Shown here in pieces: positions 1 through 5,951 of a stretch of DNA of 5,951 nt. Numbering within the stretch: position 1 is the stretch's first letter; each line of letters begins with the position of its first letter. Under the pieces are notes generated by a model, which was given only the letters and a program-made list of their open reading frames with translations, was not told the DNA's origin and searched no databases. This stretch comes from CAZIWJ01 sp964542855 (lineage in GTDB: Bacteria > Bacteroidota > Bacteroidia > Cytophagales > Cyclobacteriaceae). Where the stretch lies: assembly GCA_964542855.1 (NCBI GenBank), contig CAZIWJ010000224.1, positions 1 through 5,951 of the forward strand, given 5' to 3'. The position numbers and the translations under genes were made by a program.

Positions 1-1521
1 CAGGTTATTTAAAATAACCGTAAGCCTTCTTTCGTCTGTAAAAAAGTCGTGGTTACCCGATACTTCAATTTTTCGTTCTACTCCTACGGCTTCCTTGCTG
101 TACAGGTGATCATTAAACACCTCTTCGAGGAGGGATTTGAAATTAATAGGGTCCTGGTTTACCTGTAGGCGGTTATTTTTAGAATAATTTACAATATCGC
201 TGATGAACGAGTCGAGTTTGGCTACTGTTTTCTCGATCATATCGAGATACTCCTTGCGAGAATTTTTATCGTGTTCGTCCATACGGAGAATACTTACCAG
301 CCCGAGCACCGAAGTAAGCGGGGCCCTCAGGTCATGGGCTGCGCTATACACGAACTGATCTAGCTCTTCATTCAGTTTGGTCAGGTCGTGGTTCTGTTTC
401 TTCAACAAGTGTGACTGCTGTTTTATTTCTTTAAACTGCTCCTGGGTTCGATAAATCAGGTTTTCAAATGATTGGGAAAGCACTTTCAATTCTAAAACGC
501 TGTTATGGTGCTGTACGGATGTTTTACCCCGAAAGCCGTTAGCAATAAAGCGGTCCATCGATTCTGCCAGTTTCGTAATTGGCCGGGAAAGGGTATTGGA
601 AACCATTAGGCTGAGTACGATAGAGAGAATCACCGATACAATAACTGTTAGGAGAAAGGTTATCTCACTTTTGTTGCTGATTTCTTTCGAACGCTGGCTC
701 GAGTAGGCATATAAACGGCTAAATTGCTGGTTAAGCTGCTTATCCAGGCCGGCCAGTTTTTGTTTGAGGCCGTTTCTCCCGTCCATCCCAATTTCAGCTT
801 CCAGCGATACTATCCGGTTAAACGATGCAGAATATTTATTAACCAGGTCGTAAGCTTGCCGGTACCCCGGGGCCTGCGGTTTCAGGTTAGTTAAAATTTC
901 TTTACTTAGGGTGTTGAATTGATTAATATAAGTTGGTTCCTTTCTAAGAAAGTAATCTTTTTCGTGGCGTCTCAACGAAAGTACATCGGATAGTTTCAAT
1001 TGCCCGGACAACCCCTCCAGTTCGTGAACATAATTTCTTATGTTCCCTTCCATGCCGTAATCATCGAAACCCCTTTCCTGGATTTTGTTAAGGGTAATCT
1101 CGAAGGAGGTATTGTAGATAGACAGCAAACTATCGATAGACTTCAGGGAACTAACGATAAACGGATCGCGGCTCAGCGGATTATTTATCAACTGGTTAAT
1201 CAGGCTATCGAGCCTGCCCTTTTTAAGCTGGTGAGTCCGGGTATCCTCACACTCCCCTTCAAAGAAAAAAGAAGGCGATCTTTTATCCAGCTGAAAAAAA
1301 GCCATATCTCTTTTATTCAGGTTCAGGTAATTAACATGGGTATTCTGAATTACCTGATCAAGTTTTTTGTAATCGTTGGCCCGGGTGAAATAGTAATAAG
1401 AAATGGATGAAGCGATAACAACATTAATAGTGAAAATACCGAAAGCAAAAAGCAGGCGATTGTTTATGGTACTCAGCAGTTTCAACGAAAGGTAATTTTT
1501 AAGATTATTTAATACGTTCAT
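1..1521 (-). CDS. Transmembrane sensor histidine kinase, 3' end cut by the window edge
   Basis: The frame is open without interruption for 507 codons from ATG at 1521-1519 to the left edge. Residues about 22-45 form a first membrane segment. Residues about 46-285 are a mostly helical extracytoplasmic region containing RRHEKDYFLRK (184-194), which resembles the R-x-EKD-FLLR motif of HBM-type helical sensor domains. Residues about 286-308 form the second membrane segment, followed by a HAMP linker (LSRPITKLAE at 311-320) and a coiled stretch. The HisKA dimerisation domain has the H-box SAAHDLRAPLTS with the likely phosphorylated His396. The sequence stops in TVILNNL (501-507), the beginning of the N-box, so the G-boxes of the ATPase domain lie outside. 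The protein should sit in the inner membrane, sense a periplasmic signal and autophosphorylate. The ligand and partner regulator are unknown. No PAS domain is visible. The start is supported by its position about 20 residues before the first membrane segment. Confidence 0.95.
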   Translation of the reverse strand, partial: MNVLNNLKNYLSLKLLSTINNRLLFAFGIFTINVVIASSISYYYFTRANDYKKLDQVIQNTHVNYLNLNKRDMAFFQLDKRSPSFFFEGECEDTRTHQLKKGRLDSLINQLINNPLSRDPFIVSSLKSIDSLLSIYNTSFEITLNKIQERGFDDYGMEGNIRNYVHELEGLSGQLKLSDVLSLRRHEKDYFLRKEPTYINQFNTLSKEILTNLKPQAPGYRQAYDLVNKYSASFNRIVSLEAEIGMDGRNGLKQKLAGLDKQLNQQFSRLYAYSSQRSKEISNKSEITFLLTVIVSVILSIVLSLMVSNTLSRPITKLAESMDRFIANGFRGKTSVQHHNSVLELKVLSQSFENLIYRTQEQFKEIKQQSHLLKKQNHDLTKLNEELDQFVYSAAHDLRAPLTSVLGLVSILRMDEHDKNSRKEYLDMIEKTVAKLDSFISDIVNYSKNNRLQVNQDPINFKSLLEEVFNDHLYSKEAVGVERKIEVSGNHDFFTDERRLTVILNNL

Positions 1522-1984
1522 TATCCGGCTTATCCTTAAAGGGAGTCGGTGCTTTCAACAAAAATATCACTAATATAATATGATTAAGCTTCAAAAAGAA
1601 CGCCTTACTAACAATGTAAATTTTAACTTACGCTCACCAGTTCTGAGTAATTATGTTCAGGCTATACTTCTTCTGATACTTTTTTACCGGGTTGCAGATG
1701 ATAATCGTTGGCCAGTGCGGTAACTGGTTATCTACCTACCCCGAGCTGAAATTAGCTTTTCGGCCGTAATCCGGGCAACCTCCAGCGCCATTTGATGTAC
1801 AGTACAGCAACCGAAGGGAAAATTGCAGCCCAAAAGATAGTGTTTTAATAAGCACTACAAGTATAACTTAATGCCACGTATTCAGGAATATTTAATTTAA
1901 AGGTAGAGTGAGTTGCGAAGCTATGTACAAAAATACAAGTAATGCCCGTACGGCTGCTTGGTGGGGTGAAGCTTCTACCAGCTC
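1522..1984. other. Spacer without a convincing gene
   Basis: This 463-base stretch separates the receiver gene from the kinase gene. Its ends are AT-rich, but about 1690-1830 is clearly richer in G and C. On the minus strand a frame is open from 1854 to the TAG at 1734-1732 (40 codons). Its only ATG, at 1791-1789, would give a 19-residue peptide (MALEVARITAEKLISARGR), amphipathic and protein-like in composition. On the plus strand another short frame, starting with ATG at 1698, gives 23 residues. Neither is recognisable. They may be the eroded end of a lost gene, chance ORFs or part of an untranslated RNA. No clear terminator was found after the receiver gene. Confidence 0.4.
1559..1566 (-). 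promoter_or_regulatory. Possible Bacteroidota -7 element for the histidine kinase
   Basis: Read on the minus strand the bases are TATTTTTG, which fit the Bacteroidota -7 consensus TAnnTTTG. The element ends about 37 bases before the kinase ATG, a plausible distance. The nearest upstream TTTTTG lies about 25 bases away rather than the usual 19-21, so the -33 box is poor. Such matches also arise by chance in AT-rich DNA. Confidence 0.3.
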
Positions 1985-2356
1985 CTAAGGAAAAAAAGCA
2001 CAAATGTAATGGAGGTCTTTATCGGTAATAGGTTTTGAAAGATACACAGGCTTGGAGCTGTAATTTTCCAGTTGAAGAATATCGCTATTGACAATGGAAT
2101 TAGTAAGCACAAAAACTTTTGGGAAATTGACCTGGTTTTGCTCCAGCCACTCGAGAAGGTCCCAACCCTGTAGCATTTCATTATTCTCCTGGTTAAGATT
2201 GGTAACGATCACCCTTGGTAAAAATTGATTTTCATCAACTAAATCGGCGATGAGGGCTTCAACCGTTTCGAACAAAATCAGGTGGGAATCGTCGAGTTTG
2301 ATCTTTTTCTTAAAAATTAACCTATCCAGTGGATTGTCATCAACGTAGTAAACCAT
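1985..2356 (-). CDS. Single-domain response-regulator-like protein with a degenerate phosphorylation site
   Basis: The 123-residue product is one CheY/Rcp1-like receiver domain with no output domain. It opens with MVYYVDDNPLDRL, giving the first beta strand and the acidic pair Asp6-Asp7. The conserved Thr85 (FVLTNS) and the Lys108-Pro109 pair (LSKPIT) are present. At the usual phospho-acceptor aspartate the sequence reads VIVTNLNQEN, so Asn53 stands where family members have Asp in a D-x-N-M-P pattern. The following loop is about three residues longer than normal and lacks the Met-Pro before GWDLLEWL. The protein probably cannot be phosphorylated in the standard way and may act as a constitutive or binding-only partner. 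The ATG at 2356-2354 was chosen because it places the first beta strand at the N-terminus. A TTG at 2386-2384 would add ten residues. It lies upstream of the kinase gene on the same strand, but the gap is 463 bases, so partnership is uncertain. Confidence 0.85.
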   Translation of the reverse strand: MVYYVDDNPLDRLIFKKKIKLDDSHLILFETVEALIADLVDENQFLPRVIVTNLNQENNEMLQGWDLLEWLEQNQVNFPKVFVLTNSIVNSDILQLENYSSKPVYLSKPITDKDLHYICAFFP

Positions 2357-2493
2357 ATACGTCCACTGTTTATAAAAGTCGGGCAAAAACCATTCCGTTA
2401 CTCGTAAAGAATATTGTTTAAAAAAATTACTCCGGGTGAAATAAACATTTATTTAACAGAGAAGCTAGTATTACAACATAACATTTTTAAGAA
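2357..2493. promoter_or_regulatory. Divergent intergenic region between the receiver and YceI genes
   Basis: This 137-base AT-rich spacer must hold the start signals of the divergent genes on both sides, unless the receiver gene starts at the TTG at 2386. I found no perfect TAnnTTTG box in either direction. TATTGTTTA (2412-2420, plus) and its surroundings are only near matches. No Shine-Dalgarno sequence is evident before the YceI ATG. Confidence 0.35.
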
Positions 2494-3048
2494 ATGCATT
2501 TTACACGATCTTTTTTCATAGTTATAACTTTTTTTTTGAGCTTTTCAGTAAATGCTCAAAGCAACTGGAGCATTGATAACGACTACACCATTGCTTTTGA
2601 TGGCACGGGAGCAGAAGGTACATTCAGGGGGCTTTCGGGAACGATTCGTTTTTCACCCGATCAGCTCGACCAGGCTTACTTTGATGTTTCGCTTAACGCA
2701 AAAACTATTGATACCGGGAACAACCTGAAAGACAAGCATGCTCGCGATGAAAGCTGGTTTAGCGTAGTGGAATACCCGGAAATTTCCTATCAATCATCGA
2801 AAGTAATGCAAGATGGCGGCAACTATGTTCTCGACGGAATTCTTACCCTTCACGGGGAAAGCCGGAAAGTCCCCATCCCTTTTTCTTTCGTTCAGAATGG
2901 TAATAAAGGTACTTTTAGGGGAAATATTACGGTAGACCGCACGAATTTTGGCATCATGGGCCCTATTTTCGGATTCCTGGTCGGAGACGAATTTACCGTA
3001 AATATAGAGGTGCCGGTAACCCGTAAAGATGCTTCATCGAACCGGTAA
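2494..3048 (+). CDS. Secreted YceI-like family protein
   Basis: The 184-residue product begins with a classical signal peptide: His and Arg near the N-terminus, a hydrophobic core (FFIVITFFLSFSV) and a likely signal peptidase I cleavage after VNA at about residue 21. The mature part matches the YceI pattern (PF04264): GTFRGLSGTIRFSPDQL near the start, then TIDTGNNLKDKHARDESWF, then the EYPEISYQSSKV strand, the GILTLHGESRKVPIPFSF repeat strand, and VDRTNFGI near the end. YceI proteins are small antiparallel beta-barrels of the lipocalin type that bind isoprenoids or other amphiphiles in the periplasm; that is family knowledge, and the ligand here is not known. Length is normal for the family. 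The protein is likely periplasmic or secreted, since it has no lipobox. The gene runs divergently from the receiver gene and convergently with the acylase gene, so it is probably monocistronic. The ATG starts immediately at the signal peptide. Confidence 0.93.
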   Translation: MHFTRSFFIVITFFLSFSVNAQSNWSIDNDYTIAFDGTGAEGTFRGLSGTIRFSPDQLDQAYFDVSLNAKTIDTGNNLKDKHARDESWFSVVEYPEISYQSSKVMQDGGNYVLDGILTLHGESRKVPIPFSFVQNGNKGTFRGNITVDRTNFGIMGPIFGFLVGDEFTVNIEVPVTRKDASSNR

Positions 3049-3083
3049 AAAATATTGCTACTGCTACTTTCTTTTACCCGGTT
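3040..3083. terminator. Candidate bidirectional terminator hairpin between convergent genes
   Basis: AACCGGTAAAA (3040-3050) pairs with TTTTACCCGGTT (3072-3083), an 11-base-pair stem with one bulged C and a loop of about 21 bases. The left arm contains the YceI stop codon TAA. The right arm lies in the last codons of the acylase gene, and the acylase stop codon is in the loop. Short A and T runs flank the stem on each strand. The symmetry suits termination from both directions, but the loop is long and the uridine tracts are modest. Confidence 0.4.
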
Positions 3084-5259
3084 TGTACTGTTCATCGGCA
3101 CGTGATTCCACATCGCTGCGATAATAGGCCACATCACGGAACTGTGCATTCACATAAATATCAACCTGGTCGTTAAAATGAGGTGATTCCGGGTTGCCGC
3201 TTTGCCCCCCGGCCAACAGCGCTTTGGCACGAATGGAATCGCCAAATTCAACCGCGGCAACAAAACTATTTCCAGAAGTACCGTAAAAGCGATTAGTACC
3301 GGGATACTGACGAGAATTAAAAGCCGCCAGGGCCCCCCAACGGGCTGAAGCCATGGGCACCCCCACACTGGGCTTATCATCGTTAAAATCCTGGCGTATG
3401 TCACCGTTCAGGCGTTGATAGCGGTTTATTTCTGTCCATGGTGTATTCCAGTTACCGAAATCTTCTTCTAGTTTACTCAACGAGGCTGAGAACAGCGCCA
3501 GCCGTTCTTCATTCGGGCTATCGTTACCGGCAAATACCAATTTTTCCATGCGGGTTAATCCTTCAGGAAAACTTGAATTACGGTAAGTTTCCAGGCCGTA
3601 ATAAACTGCCAGCGACATAGCCGAAGAATTTCCTGCTACCGTGTAGTTCCATTTTCTCAGCGTGTCGATTGCCGGCCCGAGGTTTTCTTTCTGTTGTTGA
3701 GTAGCCGATTCATCGAAAGCCGAAACCAGTCCTGGAATAAGCGCTTCAAACCCGGTAAGGCGGGGGTCGTAAGCTAAATCGATAAGGCTTTCAAGGCTAA
3801 TTTCTTGCTGTTCTTCCAGCACCCTGACGGCCTGCACTCCACGAAAATTTTCCGCATCCATGGCCATGTAAACCGGGTAATTTTCCCGGTTAGGACTGTA
3901 TTCGGCAGCTGCGGTAAAAGGGGTGGAATTGCAGTTTTGAATCCAGTTATTCTCCGGGTTAAGTAAGGTAATGCATTCACTTACCGGGTGTAGTCCCTGC
4001 CAGGTGGCAGCCGGGTTGCTACCATTTACCGGTTCCGAATAATCGAAAGTTGTGTCGCGGCGGGGATGAAAATTACCGTGGTAATAAGCAATGTTACCTT
4101 CCGAATCGGCATAAACCGTGTTGTTAGAAGAATTAGTCCTGATTTTCATGATGTCGTGAAAAGAATCATAGCCCGTGGTTTTCATGCGGCCGTAAGATTG
4201 GGTAAGCGCTTCCACCGGTTTCCACATGATGCGGGTGGCCACCCATTGGTTGCCGCTGCCGCGCACGATGGGCCCGTGAAGGGTATGGTACATCGGGAAA
4301 GTCCTGGTTTTCAGGCTGTCGCCTTCCCTGTACTTTAACGTTACTTCACTTTCTTCGAGCCTACGTAATTCATCTCCGTACTCATAATACAACTGGTCAT
4401 TCTGCTGCACGATAGTTTCCACAAATTCATCAATACAATCGGCACGGGTAGATGTATGCATCCAGCCGGTGTTAGTGTTAAAACCCTGGTAAATAAAAAA
4501 CTGCCCCCAGGTAACCGCGCCGTAGGCATTTAAACCCTCTTCGCTTGCCATATGAATTTCACCCCGGAAAAAGAAAGAAGTATGAGGATTAATAAGGAGC
4601 ATAGCATTGCCCGTAGCAGAAAGCTCCGGGGCGATAGCAATACCGTTCGACCCCACCGGTTCTTCGGGAAATTCTAGTGAAGAAGATTCCAGCGACAACA
4701 TATGTTCGGGCGTTTGTTCGTAAAAAGCCCGCATTTCCCGCAGGCTAATTCTTTCAATATCACCACCTATGGATCCTTCGCTGAAGTACATGGGCATCCA
4801 CGGTTCGAAGTGGGTAAGAAGTTGCGGTTTTACTTCCGGGTGGGTGTGCAGGTAATAGTTTATACCGTCGGCCCAGGCCATGCAGAGTGATTTTAGTTCA
4901 GGCGGGCTGTTTTCATACATTTCTATCGCTTCATTACGGGTCATGTAAAGGCGTGCTCTGAGATCGCTGTAAATGTATTCCTCCCCCATGGCTTCTGCCA
5001 GCCTCCCGGTAGCAAACAGGTAATTTCGTTCCACCCGGTTAAAATCATCCTCACACTGGGCGTAAATCATTCCGAATACCGCGTTTTCATCGGTTTTTCC
5101 GTACACATGCGGAATACCGTAATCATCACGAAAAATTGTAACGGCTTCTGCCTGTTCCTGCCACTGGGCAAGCCGGTTATCGGCAGGTGTTTGTTCGCTG
5201 TTAGAACACCCCTGAACTAAAGAAGCAATAATTAATAGCAATAATGAATATCGTAGCAT
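3064..5259 (-). CDS. Penicillin acylase family (Ntn-hydrolase, S45) lipoprotein
   Basis: The 731-residue precursor is of usual length for this family. It starts with a lipoprotein signal (LLLLIIASLVQGC, lipid-modified Cys18), so it is expected to be anchored in the envelope. VTIFRDDYGIPHVYG (40-54) opens the alpha-chain part. GSNGIAI places the autoproteolytic and nucleophilic serine at Ser204, giving an alpha chain of about 185 residues and a beta chain of 528. His226 falls exactly at beta-position 23, where cephalosporin and aculeacin/AHL acylases have His and penicillin G acylase has Gln. NWIQNCNSTPF supplies the likely oxyanion Asn444, beta-position 241. The C-terminal GGQSGNPESPHFNDQ (684-698) is also typical. 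The enzyme should hydrolyse an amide linked to an acyl chain; possible substrates include N-acyl homoserine lactones, lipopeptides or beta-lactams, and the sequence does not decide. A TATATTCG box (5293-5286, one mismatch to TAnnTTTG) lies 27 bases before the ATG and may be its promoter. All key residues are present. Confidence 0.93.
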   Translation of the reverse strand: MLRYSLLLLIIASLVQGCSNSEQTPADNRLAQWQEQAEAVTIFRDDYGIPHVYGKTDENAVFGMIYAQCEDDFNRVERNYLFATGRLAEAMGEEYIYSDLRARLYMTRNEAIEMYENSPPELKSLCMAWADGINYYLHTHPEVKPQLLTHFEPWMPMYFSEGSIGGDIERISLREMRAFYEQTPEHMLSLESSSLEFPEEPVGSNGIAIAPELSATGNAMLLINPHTSFFFRGEIHMASEEGLNAYGAVTWGQFFIYQGFNTNTGWMHTSTRADCIDEFVETIVQQNDQLYYEYGDELRRLEESEVTLKYREGDSLKTRTFPMYHTLHGPIVRGSGNQWVATRIMWKPVEALTQSYGRMKTTGYDSFHDIMKIRTNSSNNTVYADSEGNIAYYHGNFHPRRDTTFDYSEPVNGSNPAATWQGLHPVSECITLLNPENNWIQNCNSTPFTAAAEYSPNRENYPVYMAMDAENFRGVQAVRVLEEQQEISLESLIDLAYDPRLTGFEALIPGLVSAFDESATQQQKENLGPAIDTLRKWNYTVAGNSSAMSLAVYYGLETYRNSSFPEGLTRMEKLVFAGNDSPNEERLALFSASLSKLEEDFGNWNTPWTEINRYQRLNGDIRQDFNDDKPSVGVPMASARWGALAAFNSRQYPGTNRFYGTSGNSFVAAVEFGDSIRAKALLAGGQSGNPESPHFNDQVDIYVNAQFRDVAYYRSDVESRADEQYKPGKRK

Positions 5260-5523
5260 AAGCGTAGAGCAGAAATTTAAAATGCCGAATATAGAAGTTT
5301 CAGTTAAATAACCAGTTTAAATTCAGTTTGGGGAATAATGGTTAAAAAAGACCAGATTTAGGAATGATTTAAATTATGGTTTCGTTAGCTAAAGTGCCAT
5401 TTTAAAGTATTCAATCATTTATGAATAAAATACAAAATTTATTACGTCACAAGTACCGCGTGAACAATATGGAACAGGAATTGTAACTGTTTAACTTAAT
5501 TATTAAAACTAAATATTAAAGTT
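5260..5523. other. AT-rich divergent spacer
   Basis: These 264 bases lie between the divergent acylase gene and the small ORF at 5524. I found no RNA gene, strong inverted repeat or ORF. The part near the acylase holds a weak -7 candidate for that gene. The last 50 bases before 5524 are AT-rich (AAATATTAAAGTT just before the ATG), like many Bacteroidota leaders without a Shine-Dalgarno sequence, but no full TAnnTTTG box was seen there. Confidence 0.4.
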
Positions 5524-5655
5524 ATGGAAAAACAACTTGATCAGTACCACGTCGACTACCTTACTGACCCTTTCATGGAAGAAGATGAAGAATTTCTTGA
5601 TGATCGTTGTAAAGAAATTTTTCGTCGCAAGAGTCTGAACTACCTAAATAGCTGA
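5524..5655 (+). CDS. Small acidic hypothetical protein (43 residues)
   Basis: ATG at 5524 opens a 43-codon frame closed by TGA at 5653-5655. I do not recognise the product. It has a strongly acidic middle (MEEDEEFLDD, about 18-27), one cysteine (Cys29), and a basic segment (FRRKS, 33-37) near the C-terminus. There is no signal peptide or membrane segment, so it would be cytosolic. The AT-rich leader ending in AAAGTT directly before the ATG looks like a genuine translation start in this phylum, and base composition changes from AT-rich spacer to coding-like sequence at the ATG. It shares the strand with the DUF4301-like gene 103 bases downstream, but that gene has its own promoter candidate. 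It could be a conserved lineage-specific small protein or a chance ORF. Confidence 0.5.
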   Translation: MEKQLDQYHVDYLTDPFMEEDEEFLDDRCKEIFRRKSLNYLNS

Positions 5656-5708
5656 AGCCGGGTTAATTCTCGTACCCCCATTCACTTTTTCCGGAGGTGG
5701 GAAATTTA

Positions 5709-5739
5709 TTTACAAGCCGGCAATAAACTCATATATTTG
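5709..5739 (+). promoter_or_regulatory. Bacteroidota-type promoter for the DUF4301-like gene
   Basis: TATATTTG at 5732-5739 is a perfect TAnnTTTG -7 element. TTTA at 5709-5712, one mismatch from the TTTG -33 box, lies 19 bases upstream, the usual spacing. The -7 element ends 19 bases before the ATG at 5759, so the leader would be short. This is the best promoter match in the window. Confidence 0.65.
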
Positions 5740-5758
5740 CTGGAAAAGCCCCACTTTC

Positions 5759-5951
5759 ATGCTCAACTCATCAGATCTGGAACAGATCAAAACATTTGGT
5801 GTAACCCCGGAACAGGTTGAAGAACAAATTAGCCACTTCATAAGTGGCTTCCCTTACCTTGATATACAACGTCCGGCTACACCCGGCGATGGCATTATAC
5901 AGCCCGGCCCCGCCGAAGTTAAACGATACGAAGAACTATACACCCGGGAGT
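5759..5951 (+). CDS. DUF4301-like protein, N-terminal part only
   Basis: From ATG at 5759 the frame is open for 64 codons to the right edge, where the gene is cut. The visible product begins MLNSSDLEQIKTFGVTPEQV, then has ISHFISGFPYLDI, PATPGDGI and a YEELY helix. The pattern of an initial helix, a glutamine-rich EQVEEQI segment, GFPyL and AtxGDGI resembles the start of DUF4301 proteins (PF14134), found mainly in Bacteroidota and of unknown function. The diagnostic later part of the family is outside the window, so this rests on remembered family pattern. No signal peptide is present, which fits a cytosolic protein. Transcription likely starts from the promoter at 5709-5739. A perfect hairpin lies inside codons 25-31. 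Confidence 0.75.
   Translation, partial: MLNSSDLEQIKTFGVTPEQVEEQISHFISGFPYLDIQRPATPGDGIIQPGPAEVKRYEELYTRE
5831..5849. repeat. Perfect inverted repeat inside the DUF4301-like gene
   Basis: AGCCACTT (5831-5838) and AAGTGGCT (5842-5849) are exact reverse complements separated by CAT, so an RNA hairpin of 8 base pairs with a 3-base loop could form. It lies about 70 bases after the start codon and encodes part of SHFISG. No T run follows, so it is not a standard terminator. Confidence 0.6.

Noticed and set aside
1000..1410. 136-codon plus-strand ORF
   Set aside because: It is antisense to the histidine kinase frame, which is uninterrupted and carries recognisable domains; the translated product shows no family pattern.
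1791..1804. TGTACAGTACA inverted repeat as an operator
   Set aside because: Arms of five bases are expected by chance, and there is no well-placed promoter beside it.
1961..1980. Palindromic GAAGCTTC within GGTGAAGCTTCTACC as a terminator for the receiver gene
   Set aside because: The palindrome has no loop, the outer arms pair only with a bulge, and no T run follows, so it is not a credible terminator; it may be chance.
1975..2181. 68-codon minus-strand ORF overlapping the receiver gene
   Set aside because: It lies in another frame of the receiver gene, whose domain pattern is clear.
2384..2386. TTG start for the receiver gene
   Set aside because: It would add ten residues before the first beta strand without any supporting start context; the internal ATG at 2356 fits the family better, though TTG cannot be excluded.
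2892..3149. 85-codon minus-strand ORF across the convergent gene ends
   Set aside because: It overlaps the end of the YceI gene in antisense and the acylase end in another frame; no start context or domain supports it.
4066..4338. 90-codon plus-strand ORF inside the acylase gene
   Set aside because: It is an antisense shadow in GC-richer coding DNA; the acylase frame contains catalytic residues on both sides of it.
5656..5708. Terminator after the small ORF (CCCCCA with AGGTGGG)
   Set aside because: The arms pair poorly with mismatches and no U tract follows.

Overview
The window looks like ordinary chromosomal sequence from a member of the Bacteroidota, probably a cytophagal or flavobacterial lineage. 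The evidence is a perfect TAnnTTTG -7 promoter element with a TTTG-like -33 box, AT-rich leaders without clear Shine-Dalgarno sequences, a gene start resembling the DUF4301 family (typical of this phylum), and a Bacteroidota-style single-domain receiver and histidine kinase. No mobile element, CRISPR array, rRNA or tRNA was seen.

Layout from left to right. (1) 1-1521, minus strand: a membrane sensor histidine kinase, cut by the left edge at its N-box, so most of the ATPase domain is missing. (2) 1522-1984: a 463-base spacer without a convincing gene. It holds a GC-richer patch with short protein-like peptides that may be a gene remnant. (3) 1985-2356, minus: a stand-alone receiver-domain protein in which the phospho-acceptor aspartate appears to be asparagine. 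(4) 2494-3048, plus: a secreted YceI-like protein, divergent from the receiver gene. (5) 3064-5259, minus: a large lipoprotein of the penicillin acylase (Ntn-hydrolase, peptidase S45) family, convergent with the YceI gene. The two genes end 15 bases apart, and an imperfect inverted repeat covers the YceI stop codon and the acylase's last codons, with the acylase stop in its loop. (6) 5260-5523: AT-rich spacer. (7) 5524-5655, plus: a very small acidic ORF of 43 codons. (8) 5759 to the right edge, plus: the start of a DUF4301-like gene behind the best promoter in the window.

The genes do not form one obvious operon, because strand changes separate most of them. The kinase and the receiver protein lie on the same strand and may be functionally related, but the 463-base gap argues against simple translational coupling. 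The YceI protein and the acylase are both envelope proteins and share a convergent 3' end; a joint role is only a guess. The most notable points are the degenerate receiver, the hairpin across the convergent gene ends, and the catalytic signature placing the acylase with cephalosporin/aculeacin/AHL-type acylases rather than classical penicillin G acylase.
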